A DNA stretch of 64,000 nucleotides from Spisula solida (lineage: Eukaryota; Mollusca; Bivalvia; Venerida; Mactridae). The DNA lies in NCBI GenBank assembly GCA_947247005.1, contig OX365955.1, positions 22,859,322-22,923,321 on the forward strand, in the 5' to 3' direction. Positions 22,100 through 33,499 of the stretch are shown here, piece by piece. A program made the position numbers and the translations under genes. The notes beneath the pieces were generated by a model. It was not told where the DNA came from, ran no database searches, and saw nothing but the letters and a program-made list of their open reading frames with translations. Position 1 is the first letter of the stretch. Every line of letters begins with the position of its first letter.

Positions 22100-22200
22100 C
22101 CCTGTCCGATTTGTTATTATCTTTTTGCTTACAAGCATTGCACAATTATTGAAGATCATTATTGAATGCTGCCTTCCCGGTCCGATATAGTATTACCTTT
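22100..22200 (+). repeat. Two short CTTCCCTGTC family termini
   Basis: CCTTCCCTGTCCGATTTGTT at about 22099 followed by ATTATCTTTTTG, and GCTGCCTTCCCGGTCCGATA at about 22169 followed by GTATTACC. They are two termini in the same orientation about 70 bp apart. A third isolated terminus lies at 2965-2986. Confidence 0.6.
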
Positions 22201-22784
22201 AAAATAATACATCAAAAAGAAGAATAGTGCTTCAAAGCATCAATGTTTTCTTTAATTAGAGTTCAATTGTCACGTTCATTAACTCTTTTACAAAAACCTT
22301 TGATTAGCCTTGTTTTGTTGAGGGGTGATCCAGAATAAACTGATGCTATGCTTATCAGTCATCTGTGATTTAGATATTTTTCCAGTGTAAAGGTCGCTTA
22401 TAGCAACTAATCCATGGATGATACGTGGGATTAAACTGTGATGAAGGAATGTGCGGTCCGGAATGTAACAGTCCGGAATGTTGATAGACGTTACTCACTA
22501 CCAATTGCAGGCTACAATTACACCTACACTAAATATCATCAAATGTCAAATAATACAACATGCAAGTTTTTATATTTGATAATGCCATGTTGTTCAACTT
22601 GGTTAAAGCCCTTTTTTTCTTTTTTTTGCATTTTACCCGTAATATGTATGGTACTGTAAAATTTGTAAATATTCACATAATTGTTTCACGTCGATTACAA
22701 ATCAAGTTCACTTCATCATTAAGGCTGTACCATAGTGAATTCCTTTTTGGTACATTGTGTATTTCATTATTAATGTATATTTTC

Positions 22785-22960
22785 GTTGGACCGGTCAACA
22801 CACTGGATAAATGACGCACAGGTCATACGAGGACCCGGGTTCGAATATTGGGCCCAGAAGATTATGGGGTTTTTTTTCAGTAACATTGGCTATACTGGCA
22901 TGTCATCCACATGTAAATAAGGTATCGGAAGTTTGTGGAAGAGGAAGGTAGAACTGATTG
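22785..22960 (+). repeat. Probable SINE (family B), copy 1
   Basis: A tRNA-like head with GACCCGGGTTCGAATATTG (B box), then a T-run and CAGTAACATTGGC. The body motif CAGT(G/A)ACATTGGC and a (C/T)TTGTGGAA segment are shared with 35950-36190 in the same order and orientation. Confidence 0.45.
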
Positions 22961-23126
22961 AAATGAAATTCCGGGAAAACCATGTAAGCTCAATTGGGCG
23001 TCGTACATTTGATTTTTAAAATAAAATACGCTTGAATAATTTGACTATGTTTTATCCCATATATTCGAATAGACTAACTCTTGGTCGATTGATATATAAC
23101 TTTAATATCGCGTTGTCATTGTTCTG

Positions 23127-23407
23127 CAGAATACTGTTTTATCAAAGCACTTACGAGAATCTTAAAGTTACGATCAAATTTAAATCCTTTATATTTCTTT
23201 TACAACTGCAAATTGATAAAAGATATGGTTAGTACATGTATGAGGATTATTAGTATTGCAGCTCCATTTACTACACCTAATTTCTCGCTGGCTTAGAATG
23301 AGAAGGTAGTAAGTGCTCATTTTAAGCAATCGTAAACAAAATTACAAAAACATGAATTTGATCGTAAGTTTATGATTTCCGTAAGTGCTTTGATAAAACA
23401 GTTCCCA
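23127..23407. mobile_element. TIR element, copy 1 of family shared with 33262
   Basis: ACTGTTTTATCAAAGCACTT at the left and AAGTGCTTTGATAAAACAGT at the right are perfect reverse complements. The similarity continues inward (AAAGTTACGATCAAATTTAA against GAATTTGATCGTAAG). About 280 bp with no ORF. The interior includes CGCTGGCTTAGAATGAGAAG, the same sequence as the TIR of the element at 44097, so elements have nested or recombined. Confidence 0.85.
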
Positions 23408-23833
23408 GTTGTCTACTTAATATGGCAATTAGTATAAATATCTGAAGTTTAATGTCATAGTGATGTTCATCAGTTAATTGCTTTCGAAATGTACAACCTA
23501 ATTATCGATATTCATGCGGGCTATCGATCAATATAACATCATTCAGCTATATTTAGAGGTTAAGCAGAATAATCGTCTGAGTAGATAAGTTTGTGAATCC
23601 TTCTATCGTTATCATTAAAATACCAGACCTCGGCTATGATTATTGACATTTTCCTTAATGAAAACTGAAATAATGCATCGATTACCGGAAGTGAAGATAA
23701 CATCGTCTTTTTGTTAAGTGTTTTCATAGCACGCGCGCTCGATCTCTTATCACAGAGTCTGTCACGTGGTCGACTATCAGCATAGATCACGTGACAATCC
23801 CTCTACCGGAAGTACGGAGTTACGAAACCAAAT

Positions 23834-23876
23834 GTGTAGCCTCGTTAAATAAAGTCTTAACTTACTTACTTACGGA
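23834..23876 (+). repeat. Retroposon 3' tail with (TTAC)n
   Basis: TGTAGCCTCGTTAAATAAAG then TCTTAACTTACTTACTTAC. The same 3' end as at 447 (plus) and 34008 (minus), with a short tandem tail. Confidence 0.55.
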
Positions 23877-24419
23877 ATTTCGTTCTTCTTCTTTTGTTCT
23901 TCCCCTCACCACTTCTTCTTCTCATTTTTTCATGTACTGAACAGGGCATTTCATAGGCGTAATCTAATCAAAATTTCTGTCCGCATAAAAGCGGTTAACG
24001 CGACTCGATATCCATTATGGAAATTAAGTTGGAACCACTCAGTATTTGATCCAATTACACTGCTGATTTCGAGTTATTCTTCAGCATTGCGGAATTAATA
24101 AACCGTACACTTCTGGAAACACGTGTCCGATTATGATATAGCAATAAATTATTAATACGAATGTATTATGTTGCTTCTCAGAGCTTGGTACAAACCAAAA
24201 ATTACTAAAATATCATGCGTTAAGATCTTTGGTACAAACCGTAGCATATGTAATACATGCATCACAAAACTACCCCTGGAACTGCCTTCTCAGGGGACAA
24301 TCTTTCTTCGGCACTATGGTTCTGGGAGATATGGTGACGGTTGATTGAACGCCAATTGTCTCGTCGCTCGAAGATTTGTGTTCTTTAAACTGTTAATTGT
24401 TGGAACTAGGTCATTCAAC

Positions 24420-24590
24420 TTGGGCATTCACTGAAACTAGTTTATTCAGCTTTTCGACAGCTTGGATGGAATATTTACTTGTTCAGTTGGGCATTGTGCT
24501 TTGTATGTTTTTTATATTTCTCTGCTCGGCTGGTTAAGGTGTGTGCTTCCTTCCCTGTCTGACTTAATATTATCTTTTTGGGCATTAAGA
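24420..24590 (+). repeat. CTTCCCTGTC family, best-preserved end
   Basis: AACTTGGGCATTCACTGAAA, TTGTTCAGTTGGGCATTGTG, GCTCGGCTGGTTAAGGTGTG, CTTCCTTCCCTGTCTGACTT and AATATTATCTTTTTG in order. This copy shows the order of motifs used to recognise the others. The consistent end is near TTATCTTTTTG. Confidence 0.65.
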
Positions 24591-25263
24591 TCCGGACCGT
24601 AGTTAGAAAATGAATACCCGAGTCACAGGCAATCGACCAGATAAACAATTTTATAAATAGCCGTGGCATATACTCATAATACTCTGTATTTATAAGTATA
24701 GATGCATATAAATTATAGGCCACGGATATTCATAGAATTGTTTGTCTGGTCGAGTGTCAGTGATCTGAGTGTTGTTAAATTCCTTCCACGAAGTTTTATC
24801 AAATTTTAGTGCGTCATTCCTTCTAAGAACTTGTTCCACACTCGGCACACCGGCACTATACCAAGTATAAACGGCTTACACATAATCAGGTTTCAAGTTG
24901 TGAAAACTGTAATAAGACAAATAACAACTTGTTAAATGCGGAAAATTAAGGATAGGAAGATAAACACGTTATTTTATTTCTATTTTATGAATTTATCTTA
25001 TTGAGTTTATGCACTGGAAATTCGATCAACGCGGTGATTTTTAGCAACTTGCCAATGGAATGTTTAGGGTAGTGACATAGAGTATGTAGTGATTCCGGAA
25101 CCACAATACTATTTTGTGTTGGCCTATTGCTTAGGTGTAAGGTTATCACCTCTCTGGAGCAACATTCTCCGAAATTCGTATAATCCAAAGGCATGTTATT
25201 ACAATATGTAGTAAATGACTAGTACCACATGTCTCACTAAAGTAGGTGTTACGACTTGCTCTT

Positions 25264-25487
25264 AAACCTAGGTCCCACTGAGGAATTCCTCATCGGCGAT
25301 GTTCTCCCGATTTCTTCCGATACCACCTGATTCATCACAATCCCTTCCGATATCACAAACTGTCTAATAGCTTCCCCGAGGCTTCCCCTAGACCACGAGG
25401 AACCTGTTCCCGATGTCCTGATAGCTCATTAATTTCAATCGGGAGTACATCGCCGATGCAAAAAAATGCTCAGTTGGACCTAGGCTT
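25264..25487. mobile_element. TIR element, about 224 bp
   Basis: The left end AAACCTAGGTCCCACTGAGG and the right end ending CTCAGTTGGACCTAGGCTT are inverted. The pairing continues through CATCGGCGATGTTCTCCCGA against CGGGAGTACATCGCCGATG, giving arms of about 45 bp. The interior is shared with 12690-12850. Non-coding. Confidence 0.85.
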
Positions 25488-25889
25488 GACTAAGGTAGAT
25501 GATACGACTGTAACTCGTAATGTGTCTCTTATAAACATCTACAGGCATCCTACACCCTGTACACAGGTCATACATACCAGTCATCTTGAAAGGTGGACAT
25601 CAAACCAGAGCATTACTCAAGTGGTCCCTCGTGGCAACATAGGCTACTCATGTCTGCTCTTTATATTACTATCTTTACCAAGTTACACCAGTTCAACAAC
25701 AACAACAAATTGCACAGTTGTATATACCCGCCTAAAATATCCAAAACTCATATCTTGATGGTTATATTTGTCCATTCATGGTAAATATAAGTTCATCTTT
25801 GCATGTTATACATAATGTGCTGTGCCAGCCTGCTACTCAATGTATACAAACATATGTTCCTTTGATAAACATTTCAATTCGTATGTTAC

Positions 25890-26058
25890 TTTGGTTAAAT
25901 GAAACACGTTTGTAAACCCATCGAACGGTGAATAATATTGCCGAGATGGTCCGTCAGTAGTAGCCTCGTGCACTTGTCCATTCTCAATCGAATATCGAGC
26001 TTTATAATATCTTATTAGGCACGTGGGTTCGTTATTTGCCAAGTCATTATTGTTATAC
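25890..26058 (-). CDS. Unrecognised gene, predicted exon B
   Basis: 169 nt on the minus strand: acceptor ACTTAAAG at 26059, one G, then 56 codons, then donor AAA|GTAACA at 25889. It encodes NNEPTCLIRYYKARYSIEN, a short acidic and polar stretch, and RQYYSPFDGFTNVFHLTK, with no stop and a normal protein-like composition. The incoming phase (2) matches the end of exon 26481-26441, giving LYLQPPK across the join. I do not recognise the family; there is no signal peptide or membrane segment in this piece. The acceptor has a weak pyrimidine tract, so the upstream boundary is less sure than the frame. Confidence 0.45.
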
Positions 26059-26069
26059 CTTTAAGTACC

Positions 26070-26222
26070 AAATACAAAGAGAATGTAGTACAGCGGCCAT
26101 GTTTAGCTGCGACGGCTATGTCGTTACCAAAGTTCCTGTGACGTCATATCCGTTGCGGCTAAACATGGCCGCTATACTACCTTCTCTTTATATAGGGAAC
26201 CCTCGGATAATTTGAAACCATG
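26070..26222. mobile_element. Palindromic TIR element with central TGACGTCA
   Basis: The left arm AAAGAGAATGTAGTACAGCG (from 26077) and the right arm, whose reverse complement is AAAGAGAAGGTAGTATAGCG (ending 26191), pair over about 45 bp. The pairing runs through GGCCATGTTTAGC. TGACGTCA sits at 26139-26146 between the arms. The right part recurs at 8398-8487. Confidence 0.8.
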
Positions 26223-26440
26223 TGTCTATGCCCAGTCTTAAGCTGTCAGTAAATTGATACAACAAATATGGCTGAAGTACGTGGCTGTTAAAGGCAGGTA
26301 TATTAAATACATACATGTAAGTCCTACTTACACATATGAATGCGCTTAATGCAGTCTATCGCTAAAACTTGATCAACTGTAATCAGTTAAGTTATAAAAA
26401 ATAGGTTTAGAAACCGTTCTGTTGTGTTGGTATAACTCAC

Positions 26441-26481
26441 TTTGGTGGCTGTAAGTAGAGTTCCTCTGAACGTACGAGATC
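26441..26481 (-). CDS. Unrecognised gene, predicted 41-nt microexon A
   Basis: Minus-strand acceptor AAGTCAG at 26482, donor CCAAA|GTGAGT at 26441/26440 (a near-perfect donor). It reads DLVRSEELYLQPP plus two bases, and continues in frame into exon 26058-25890. The other frames also lack stops, so the frame choice rests on the phase match. It lies at the exon-proximal end of the 44-bp array, whose units repeat its acceptor. The exon could be longer if an acceptor inside the array is used. Confidence 0.4.
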
Positions 26482-27180
26482 CTGACTTATCCACTAACAC
26501 ATCCTTAAAATGCCGACAAACGTACCTGACTAATCTACTAAAACATCCTTAAAATACCGACAAACGTACCTGACTAATCAACTAAAACATCCTTAAAATA
26601 CCGACAAAAGTACCTGACTAATCAACTAAAACATCCTTAAAATACCGACAAAAGTACCTGACTAATCCACTCAAACATCCTTAAAATACTGACAAACTTA
26701 CCTGACAAGTCCACTAAAACATCATTAAAATACCGACAAACGTACCCAACTAATTCACTAAAACATCCTTAAAATGCCGACAAAGGTGCCTTACTAATTC
26801 ACTAAAACATCCTTGAAATACCGACAAACGTACCTTACTAACCCACTTAAACATCCTTAAAATACCGACAAAGGTACCTTACTAACCCACTAAAACATCC
26901 TTAAAATACCGACAAACGTACCCAAATAATTCACTAAAACATCCTTAAAATACCGACAAAGGTACCTTACTAATCAACTAAAACATCCTTAAAATACCGA
27001 CAAACGAACCTTAATAACCCACTAAAACACACTTAAAATACCGACAAAGGTACCTTACTAATCAACTAAAACATCCTTAAAATGACGACAAAGGTACCCA
27101 ACTAACCCACTAAAACATCCTTAAAATACCGACAAACGAACCTGACTAATCAACTAAAACATCCTTAAAATGCCGACAAC
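26475..27180 (-). repeat. 44-bp tandem array over a splice acceptor, 16 units
   Basis: Sixteen copies of a 44-bp unit containing CATCCTTAAAATACCGACAA and TACCTGACTAATC on the plus strand. On the minus strand each reads ...TTTTAG(T)TGATTAGTCAG|GTACGTTTGTCGG. The five copies nearest the exon keep CAG|GTAC or CAG|GTAA; more distant copies have changed to GGGTAC or AAGGTAC. The last unit runs into exon A at the same CAG. Confidence 0.93.
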
Positions 27181-29043
27181 AACATTCCGTGTAAGTATAT
27201 TAACTTCATCAAAACACTGTTTTCCTACCTCCAGGTGTAAGAGTAGCTACGGTATTTACGTCAAACGTTTCAAAAACGAGCATACGCACATCATCTCTTA
27301 ATTGTTTTATTTCATACACATTCTCAGGATAATAATGGAGGCTCTTTTTGGTGAGTAGGAAATTTCACAATTAACATAATGCTTCATACATTTTAAAGAA
27401 GTTTTATTATGCATGAATGTGCTTTTGTAATAATATTTAAAATAAAATGAACAGCCATCAGTTGGGTTTATTAGTATCGTAAAATTTATTTTTGTGTTGA
27501 GTTTATATTTTGATAAGTTTATTACATAATGTTAATGGCTCTTAAATTTGTATTAGGCGCTTTACCTAACGACCAAACTAATTACTTCAGTTTCTAGAGC
27601 TTAATAATTTGTAAAAAATCGCAACCATTTTATACTAATACAGTACTAAATTAGTAATTTTGAAAATATTTCAAAAAACATTGTTCTTTGGCTACGTATA
27701 CGTCGTATATCTATCTACCTAACACGTGACATTCACTACGTCAAATTTATTTCTTGTTTCAGTCGCTAAAATCAGTATATTTTTTTGTAATTTTTTAATG
27801 TTTCTAGAATGTTCAGTTACAAGTTACTCAGAATTTCAGAATCTTAACGATGCGGCTTACTCATGCCTGCTTGGTAGAATTCATATTTCTAAGCTTATCT
27901 AATCAGAGACGTAAAATAGATTCCAAAGCCTATAAATAGATTCGATCTCTTCCTACGCAAGTGCCTGGAATATCCGGATATGTTCGGATTTTATCGGGTT
28001 GATATTTTGATGTTACGTAACCAAAAAAAATCTATAATTGATTTCGACAAGTTCTAAGAAATACATGAGTCAGTGTGGAGATTTTGATACAAACTCAAAC
28101 AAGTTCGGTTACTCATTTTTCGGTTCTAACTGTTTCGTTATTTGCAACGAGTTGATATTAATTAGATGGTTCCGACGTCTTGGCTTGTGAAGCATGTTGT
28201 TCTTGGCTGAGATATGACTGGTGAATTCTTGCTGTTATTCCTACGAATACACAATATATACCGGGGGTGTCCTAGAATATCGTAGTTAAATGTCATAACT
28301 CAATTACGTGACGCATTATTTCTAAAAGTTTCACTCAATATAAGGAGATAATATGGTATACCTTTGTACAGTATTAGGTCTTCATGACATTCATTTCTCG
28401 AATTGTACGTTATTTATTAATCTTTATCTAGGACGTTAGCAACGTTCCTGTATGCAAAGTACTCTACACAATGATACAATTCCTTGCTAAAATATTATAT
28501 TTTTATGAGGTTGGCTGCATTTACTGTTTGCCAAAACATTCAGCACCATACAGTTATCTATTTTGATGATCCAAAGGGAGATAATTTCAGAAAGAGATTA
28601 TACTCCTATACTATACACCAAAATAGACAATCAAGCCAATCTCGCTTAAATCAAAGAATACTGGAAATGTTTATATGATCTTTGCTTAAATTAAAAAGTG
28701 TGTAATGTTTTATTGATACAATATAATGTCTAACGTTAGTCGGTACCCAGGCTAAACAGTATGAGGTGACGTAAAGATACGTGTATTATTTTTACGCATT
28801 TCTGTGGTTTGTTGTTGGTGCTTTTTCCATAATTATGGTATGGAGATAATTGGCATTTAACGCTTATTCTCTGTTGTGTTTGTCTGCCTGAAAGCATGAA
28901 ATTACAACTTGTAGGTACACAAATACCCATGTAAATACACGTCACATCTGTAGGGTGCATTTTATAAAATACGTCACAAATATTATACATACGTTACTGT
29001 ACACAGTGCTCTGGTTCAAACAGGAACACGTCGTATAAACCTA

Positions 29044-29178
29044 ATCACTGTATGACTTTTTGGGAGACTATACAATTGAACTTGTATGACTTATTGCGAG
29101 CAAAATTATCTGTGGTTTCTGATCACTGTATGACTTAGTGGGAGACTATACAATTCAACGTGTATGACTTATTGCGAT
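29044..29178 (+). repeat. Two-copy direct duplication, 78-bp step
   Basis: ATCACTGTATGACTTTTTGG (29044) and ATCACTGTATGACTTAGTGG (29122), each continuing GAGACTATACAATT(G/C)AAC and TGTATGACTTATTGCGA. Confidence 0.85.
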
Positions 29179-30081
29179 AACTTTTTATACACTGTGGGGG
29201 AATCTAGACAACATTCAATAATGTGAAAGAAATAATTTACTAAAACGTACCAAATAAGGAACAACCTCTCAAGAGTAACTAGGTATGTGTCTTCTAAAGG
29301 GTGTACAATGGAGTGTGATAGTTTGACAGCAGACCCGATGATAACGGAGCATCCATGTTTTCAAACAGGGATTATCAATACTCATATGTCTCATATGTAT
29401 TAAATAGCCTTGTGTATTGATTATCTCTGATTCAAGTAAGGTATACAGTATGTAAGCTAGACTATTATCTAGTCCAGCAATCTAGACGTAAAGGATACTG
29501 AGTTAGTTTTTGATCGTCAGTATCCAACGACTCGTAGGACTAGGATATCATCCACAAACTATCTACTTAGTAGATCTACGTACATGTATGTATAAGTATT
29601 TTAAGAAATTTTCACACAATATGTTCCCCACGTGTAAATATTCTCCGTGAAAACTCTGATAACTACAGGTAAACGTTACCGTGGTGTATGTTGTTCAATA
29701 TTGCATTGTTTAGTATACAGAGATGTATTTCATGCACACCGATTCAGTTGCTATAGATACCACGTTAAAAATGCTGATAAGCCATAAACCTGGCTGTAGA
29801 TTTAACCTTAGAGAAAAACAGTTTGTCTGAGAAATTGGGAAATGTTTAATATACTAATGTCCTCATGTATCAGTTGTACGGGAATTGAGGCTCAGACATA
29901 TTCTAATAAATATATTGAATATATTAATAAATATATGAAACCCCACCCACATTCCAATTTATATGATTCACACTATCATAAAATATAGATATATGCATTG
30001 ATATGTTCTCGTTGTGTCGTCAATAACGGTTACATATTAATATGGTACCTATAATGATATAGGTCCCTATAGAACGGATAT

Positions 30082-30262
30082 TGACAGGATCCTAGCTTTT
30101 ATGCATGAATATATTACACGGTTCTTGCGTTAAATATATCAGTTTCTACGATATAATCATTGTGAAAACATACCGCGGGTTTATAAATATAGAGAACCAG
30201 AGATCAGCTGTTAATGCAAAAAGAAGGTCGAAGACCACGTCAAAATCTCCTTATTATACTGA
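30082..30262 (+). repeat. Dispersed repeat shared with 62164-62410, copy 1
   Basis: TGACAGGATCCTAGCTTTTA, TGCATGAATATATTACACGG, TTCTTGCGTT, GAAAACATAC, TTATAAATAT, GAAG(G)TCGA and GTCAAA(A)TCTCC occur in the same order in both copies. This copy lacks about 60 bp present in the other. Its nature is unknown. Confidence 0.6.
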
Positions 30263-32814
30263 TGTGTATGTAATTGTGTATGTAAAATTGTAAAGTCTTA
30301 GGTCAGTATGTTGTTGTAAGAATAATATTAATGCTATGTAAAACTAAATTGTCCGGTTGGCATTGTCTACCTGGTCTGTGTATCGGAAAACTTACCAGCT
30401 ATTGTCAGACGAGGCTTGAACGATGGTCTTTGATTAAAAATAAACTTTCCTAACCTTTCGATTAAAATATTTATTGCTGTAAAACCTCGCAAAACGACCA
30501 TTTAATATTTAATATCATTGTATACAAGACCACCTAAGAATTAAGGAAATACTTCTCAAAATGTTCTGTTTTCCTATACATGTATATTCAATGACTATAT
30601 CAAAGCCACATCAGTAAGCATGCAAGTACCCCCCAATACAATAGTATTGTTATTACTGTGTTTCCTGTAAATGAGTGACTCCGTCTGGTATTATTGCTGC
30701 GTTTTGTATATCTCTTGCAAGATTAAATAATGAGCTTTGTTATTTGGAAGCGTGCCTCTTAGATAAACAACGAATACATCAACAAACCTGACATAAACCA
30801 AACCTACTGCACACAATGAAAGGTTTCTAAATGTCCTATATTTTGAACTACCGGGACGGCAGAAAGCTTATTGTTAACAAATGCAAGAGAACAAAAAAGA
30901 AAGACTAAAGTGCGCACAGGATAACGTGATGTTTACAAACATTAATCGGTTTGGTCAACTGTTGCAAAATTGGTTTTACAAATTACTTATGTAAACAGAT
31001 AAGGTCAGTTTAGTACTTAAAACATCAATGATAAATCATGCACGTCTGAATACTCCCTTTGTGGATTATACCAAATTTTGCCGCCTTTCTCATTATCACG
31101 GACGCACTTATAACATTTTACATTTCCAGGAGTACTTCATGGCTACTTTTTCGGAACATAATTATTTTGTTGATTCTCAAACTTATATTTTGCCGGGTAC
31201 TTTTATGTGCACGTCTAAACCAATAGAAAGGGGGTTATCGCAATGATGAATCAGTGAACTTCGGTCTTTTCGGTTTTACACACTATAATGTGTACGAAAA
31301 TGAACGAGAATATCCGATTTCAGCGTTAAATTGAAAGTAAAATGGGTGTCACACGCAGGTTTATAATACCAAATGACTCTTGATACAAATAAAATTAAAA
31401 GCCGGAACAAATCATGCGGAACTCCTCGGACAAAGTCGTTCATCCAGCTGTAAAAAATAAGACCGGGGTATTCCGAACGAGTACATTAATAACAATTGAA
31501 AACTGACACCGGTGCAAGTATGAATCACCGATTGGTATAAAAACACAAAATATTATGTCGGCGTAAAACAAATATTATTTTCAAGCCTATGATCCACTCG
31601 ACCGAGCATGTAATACTTCTTCAACTGCTAACTAGATCTGTGCTCTTTGTTACCTGAAACAAATTCAATACAATTTGTGCATTCTCAAAAACGGAAAAGA
31701 TGTATAATCGGGGTAAGAGTTTTTTTTATAAATATACATGTACGAGTATACGTATTCCATATGTGAGCTTTTATAATTATGACATCAATATTTATTTGAT
31801 ATAGTTGCCACCGACGCAACATAGATTTTATTATTGATAGATCTAGCGGTTTATAGAAAAAAAACATATCTACAAGATGTATTTCTTCATCGTTGAACCG
31901 TATACATAATTATTATAAATATAGACGTACTTTGTAAATGATGATTTATAATCATTATCTGGTTCAGTGCTCAAGCTGGTAATTGAATTTTTTTAGAGTA
32001 ATATCGTTTAACGAAGTGCAATGTTTTTATATATTATATACTTTAAGTCAGTTAATGTCATCTCATACAGTCATTAGGTTCATACGATGTAATCAAACCA
32101 AACCAGCAGTTCGACCTTACATTTGTATGAGTACTTACATTATCGTAAGTTTAAACATGTTTTATTGACCAAAATCATATACATGTATGAACTTATAAGA
32201 CAAAACCAGTTACCATTTATTGGAATAACCAGTCACAAACTTTTGGAATTGGACCAAGATATGAGTACTTATCGTTCGTCAAACTTCTCTTCAAAAGCAA
32301 TAACCCTACAAATGTTTTTGTATTGTGCGTCTGTTTATTTGATACATAAAATATCTATCATACAGCTTGAATATAACTAGAATTTGTGAGTTGTGTACAA
32401 TAAACAAACTATTCTTAAGAAATGCCTTATCGACATTTAATCATACAAAGACGGCAAACTGCGACACATTACTGACCAATGACTCACAGTAAAGGGGCAA
32501 GCTGTCACCCCTGACAACGTCATTTTTCAAGAAAACATTTAGTTTTGTTGAAAGGGGAACAATCTCATTTGCACGCGTTTAATTTGATGGGTATATTCTT
32601 TAGAAGTGAAGCATGTGTCAACTGCGGCAACAAATTGTTATCGCTTACATCAGGACAAATTGTTAGGATACAACAGAAATGTTGTAGTTGTGAATGATTA
32701 TATAAAAGTAGGCAGAAACATAAAACGTGAGTCATACTACATGTATGTTAGTGGCGGAGACTGAGTTAATCTAGATAAGGCCGTTCAAAACAAATATGTG
32801 TGCACCCCAAGATT

Positions 32815-32985
32815 TCAAGATTTATTTTACATGGCCTCGCACAACTGACATTGACAACCAACCCAACGTGATAGTTAGCACATGGAAGGATTCGAACCTG
32901 TACTGAACGGCGCTATTGTCTCGTACTCCGAAAAACGAACAGACCACCCGGCTGATGCACATACCCAACCCCCCCCCCCCCCCAA
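32815..32985 (-). repeat. tRNA-headed SINE ending at poly-C
   Basis: The minus strand, just after a C15/G15 run, reads GTGCATCAGCCGGGTGGTCT (A-box-like) and ACAGGTTCGAATCCTTCC (B box), a body, and the 3' end GGCCATGTAAAATAAATCTT. That end resembles the CCTCGTAAAATAAAGTC retroposon tail. No tRNA fold is supported. Confidence 0.55.
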
Positions 32986-33261
32986 AGGGCAGCAACAACA
33001 TTGTATATTATGGACGGTACGATTTTGACGGCCGCCACATGCAATTGTGCTCGTTGGTTTTGTATTTGGCCGCATAATGTCCACTTACAGATCAACACGA
33101 GCTTTATGTGTATGGTGAATAGTGGTACACACAGTGTTGTCGTACATTGTAGTTGTCAGATATGTTAGCATGATGTGACAGAACAAGTATAGTACTGGAT
33201 GATAATTAATTCCAGGAACACGTGTCACGTCGAATCACGCTCCGTTGTATCAGAACAACAG

Positions 33262-33499
33262 CAGGGTACTGTTTTATCAAAGCACTTACACAAATATTAT
33301 AGTTACGTTCATTTGAATTCTTCATCGTTCTTGAACAGTTGCACATTGTGGTAAATGCAACTGTTATAAAAACAATGTTTCAGCTAATGAGTGCCCACAA
33401 ACCAAATAAATCCCCTGTGTTTAGCTGTTATAGAATTATAAAGAATTTAAATTTGAACGTAACTTTACGTCCGTAAGTGCTTTGATAAACAGTACCCTG
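33262..33499. mobile_element. TIR element, copy 2 of family shared with 23127
   Basis: The left end CAGGGTACTGTTTTATCAAA and the right end TTTGATAAACAGTACCCTG are inverted. The arms extend about 60 bp through AGCACTTAC and TAGTTACGTTCATTTGAATT. It is about 238 bp, with the same core as the copy at 23127-23407. CAGGG termini are seen in hAT elements, but no 8-bp target duplication is visible. Confidence 0.85.

Larger units (their letters stand above)
17112..25263. other. Repeat-rich stretch without a supported gene
   Basis: About 8 kb made largely of element fragments: the RT scrap at 17.5 kb, the CTTCCCTGTC family at 17.8-18.2, 18.8-19.2, 22.1, 22.2 and 24.4-24.6 kb, two SINEs, and a TIR element at 23.1 kb. 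20430-20720 is purine-rich and simple. No ORF here has splice context or recognisable domains. Confidence 0.5.

Noticed and set aside
26475..27180. CRISPR-like look of regularly repeated 44-bp units
   Set aside because: There are no unique spacers; the whole unit repeats, and the context is a eukaryotic intron.
28860..28947. Minus-strand frame with MGICVPTSCN after a CCCTACAG acceptor, like part of an NRF-6 Cys domain
   Set aside because: The motif is short, no convincing donor closes the exon, and no partner exon was found.
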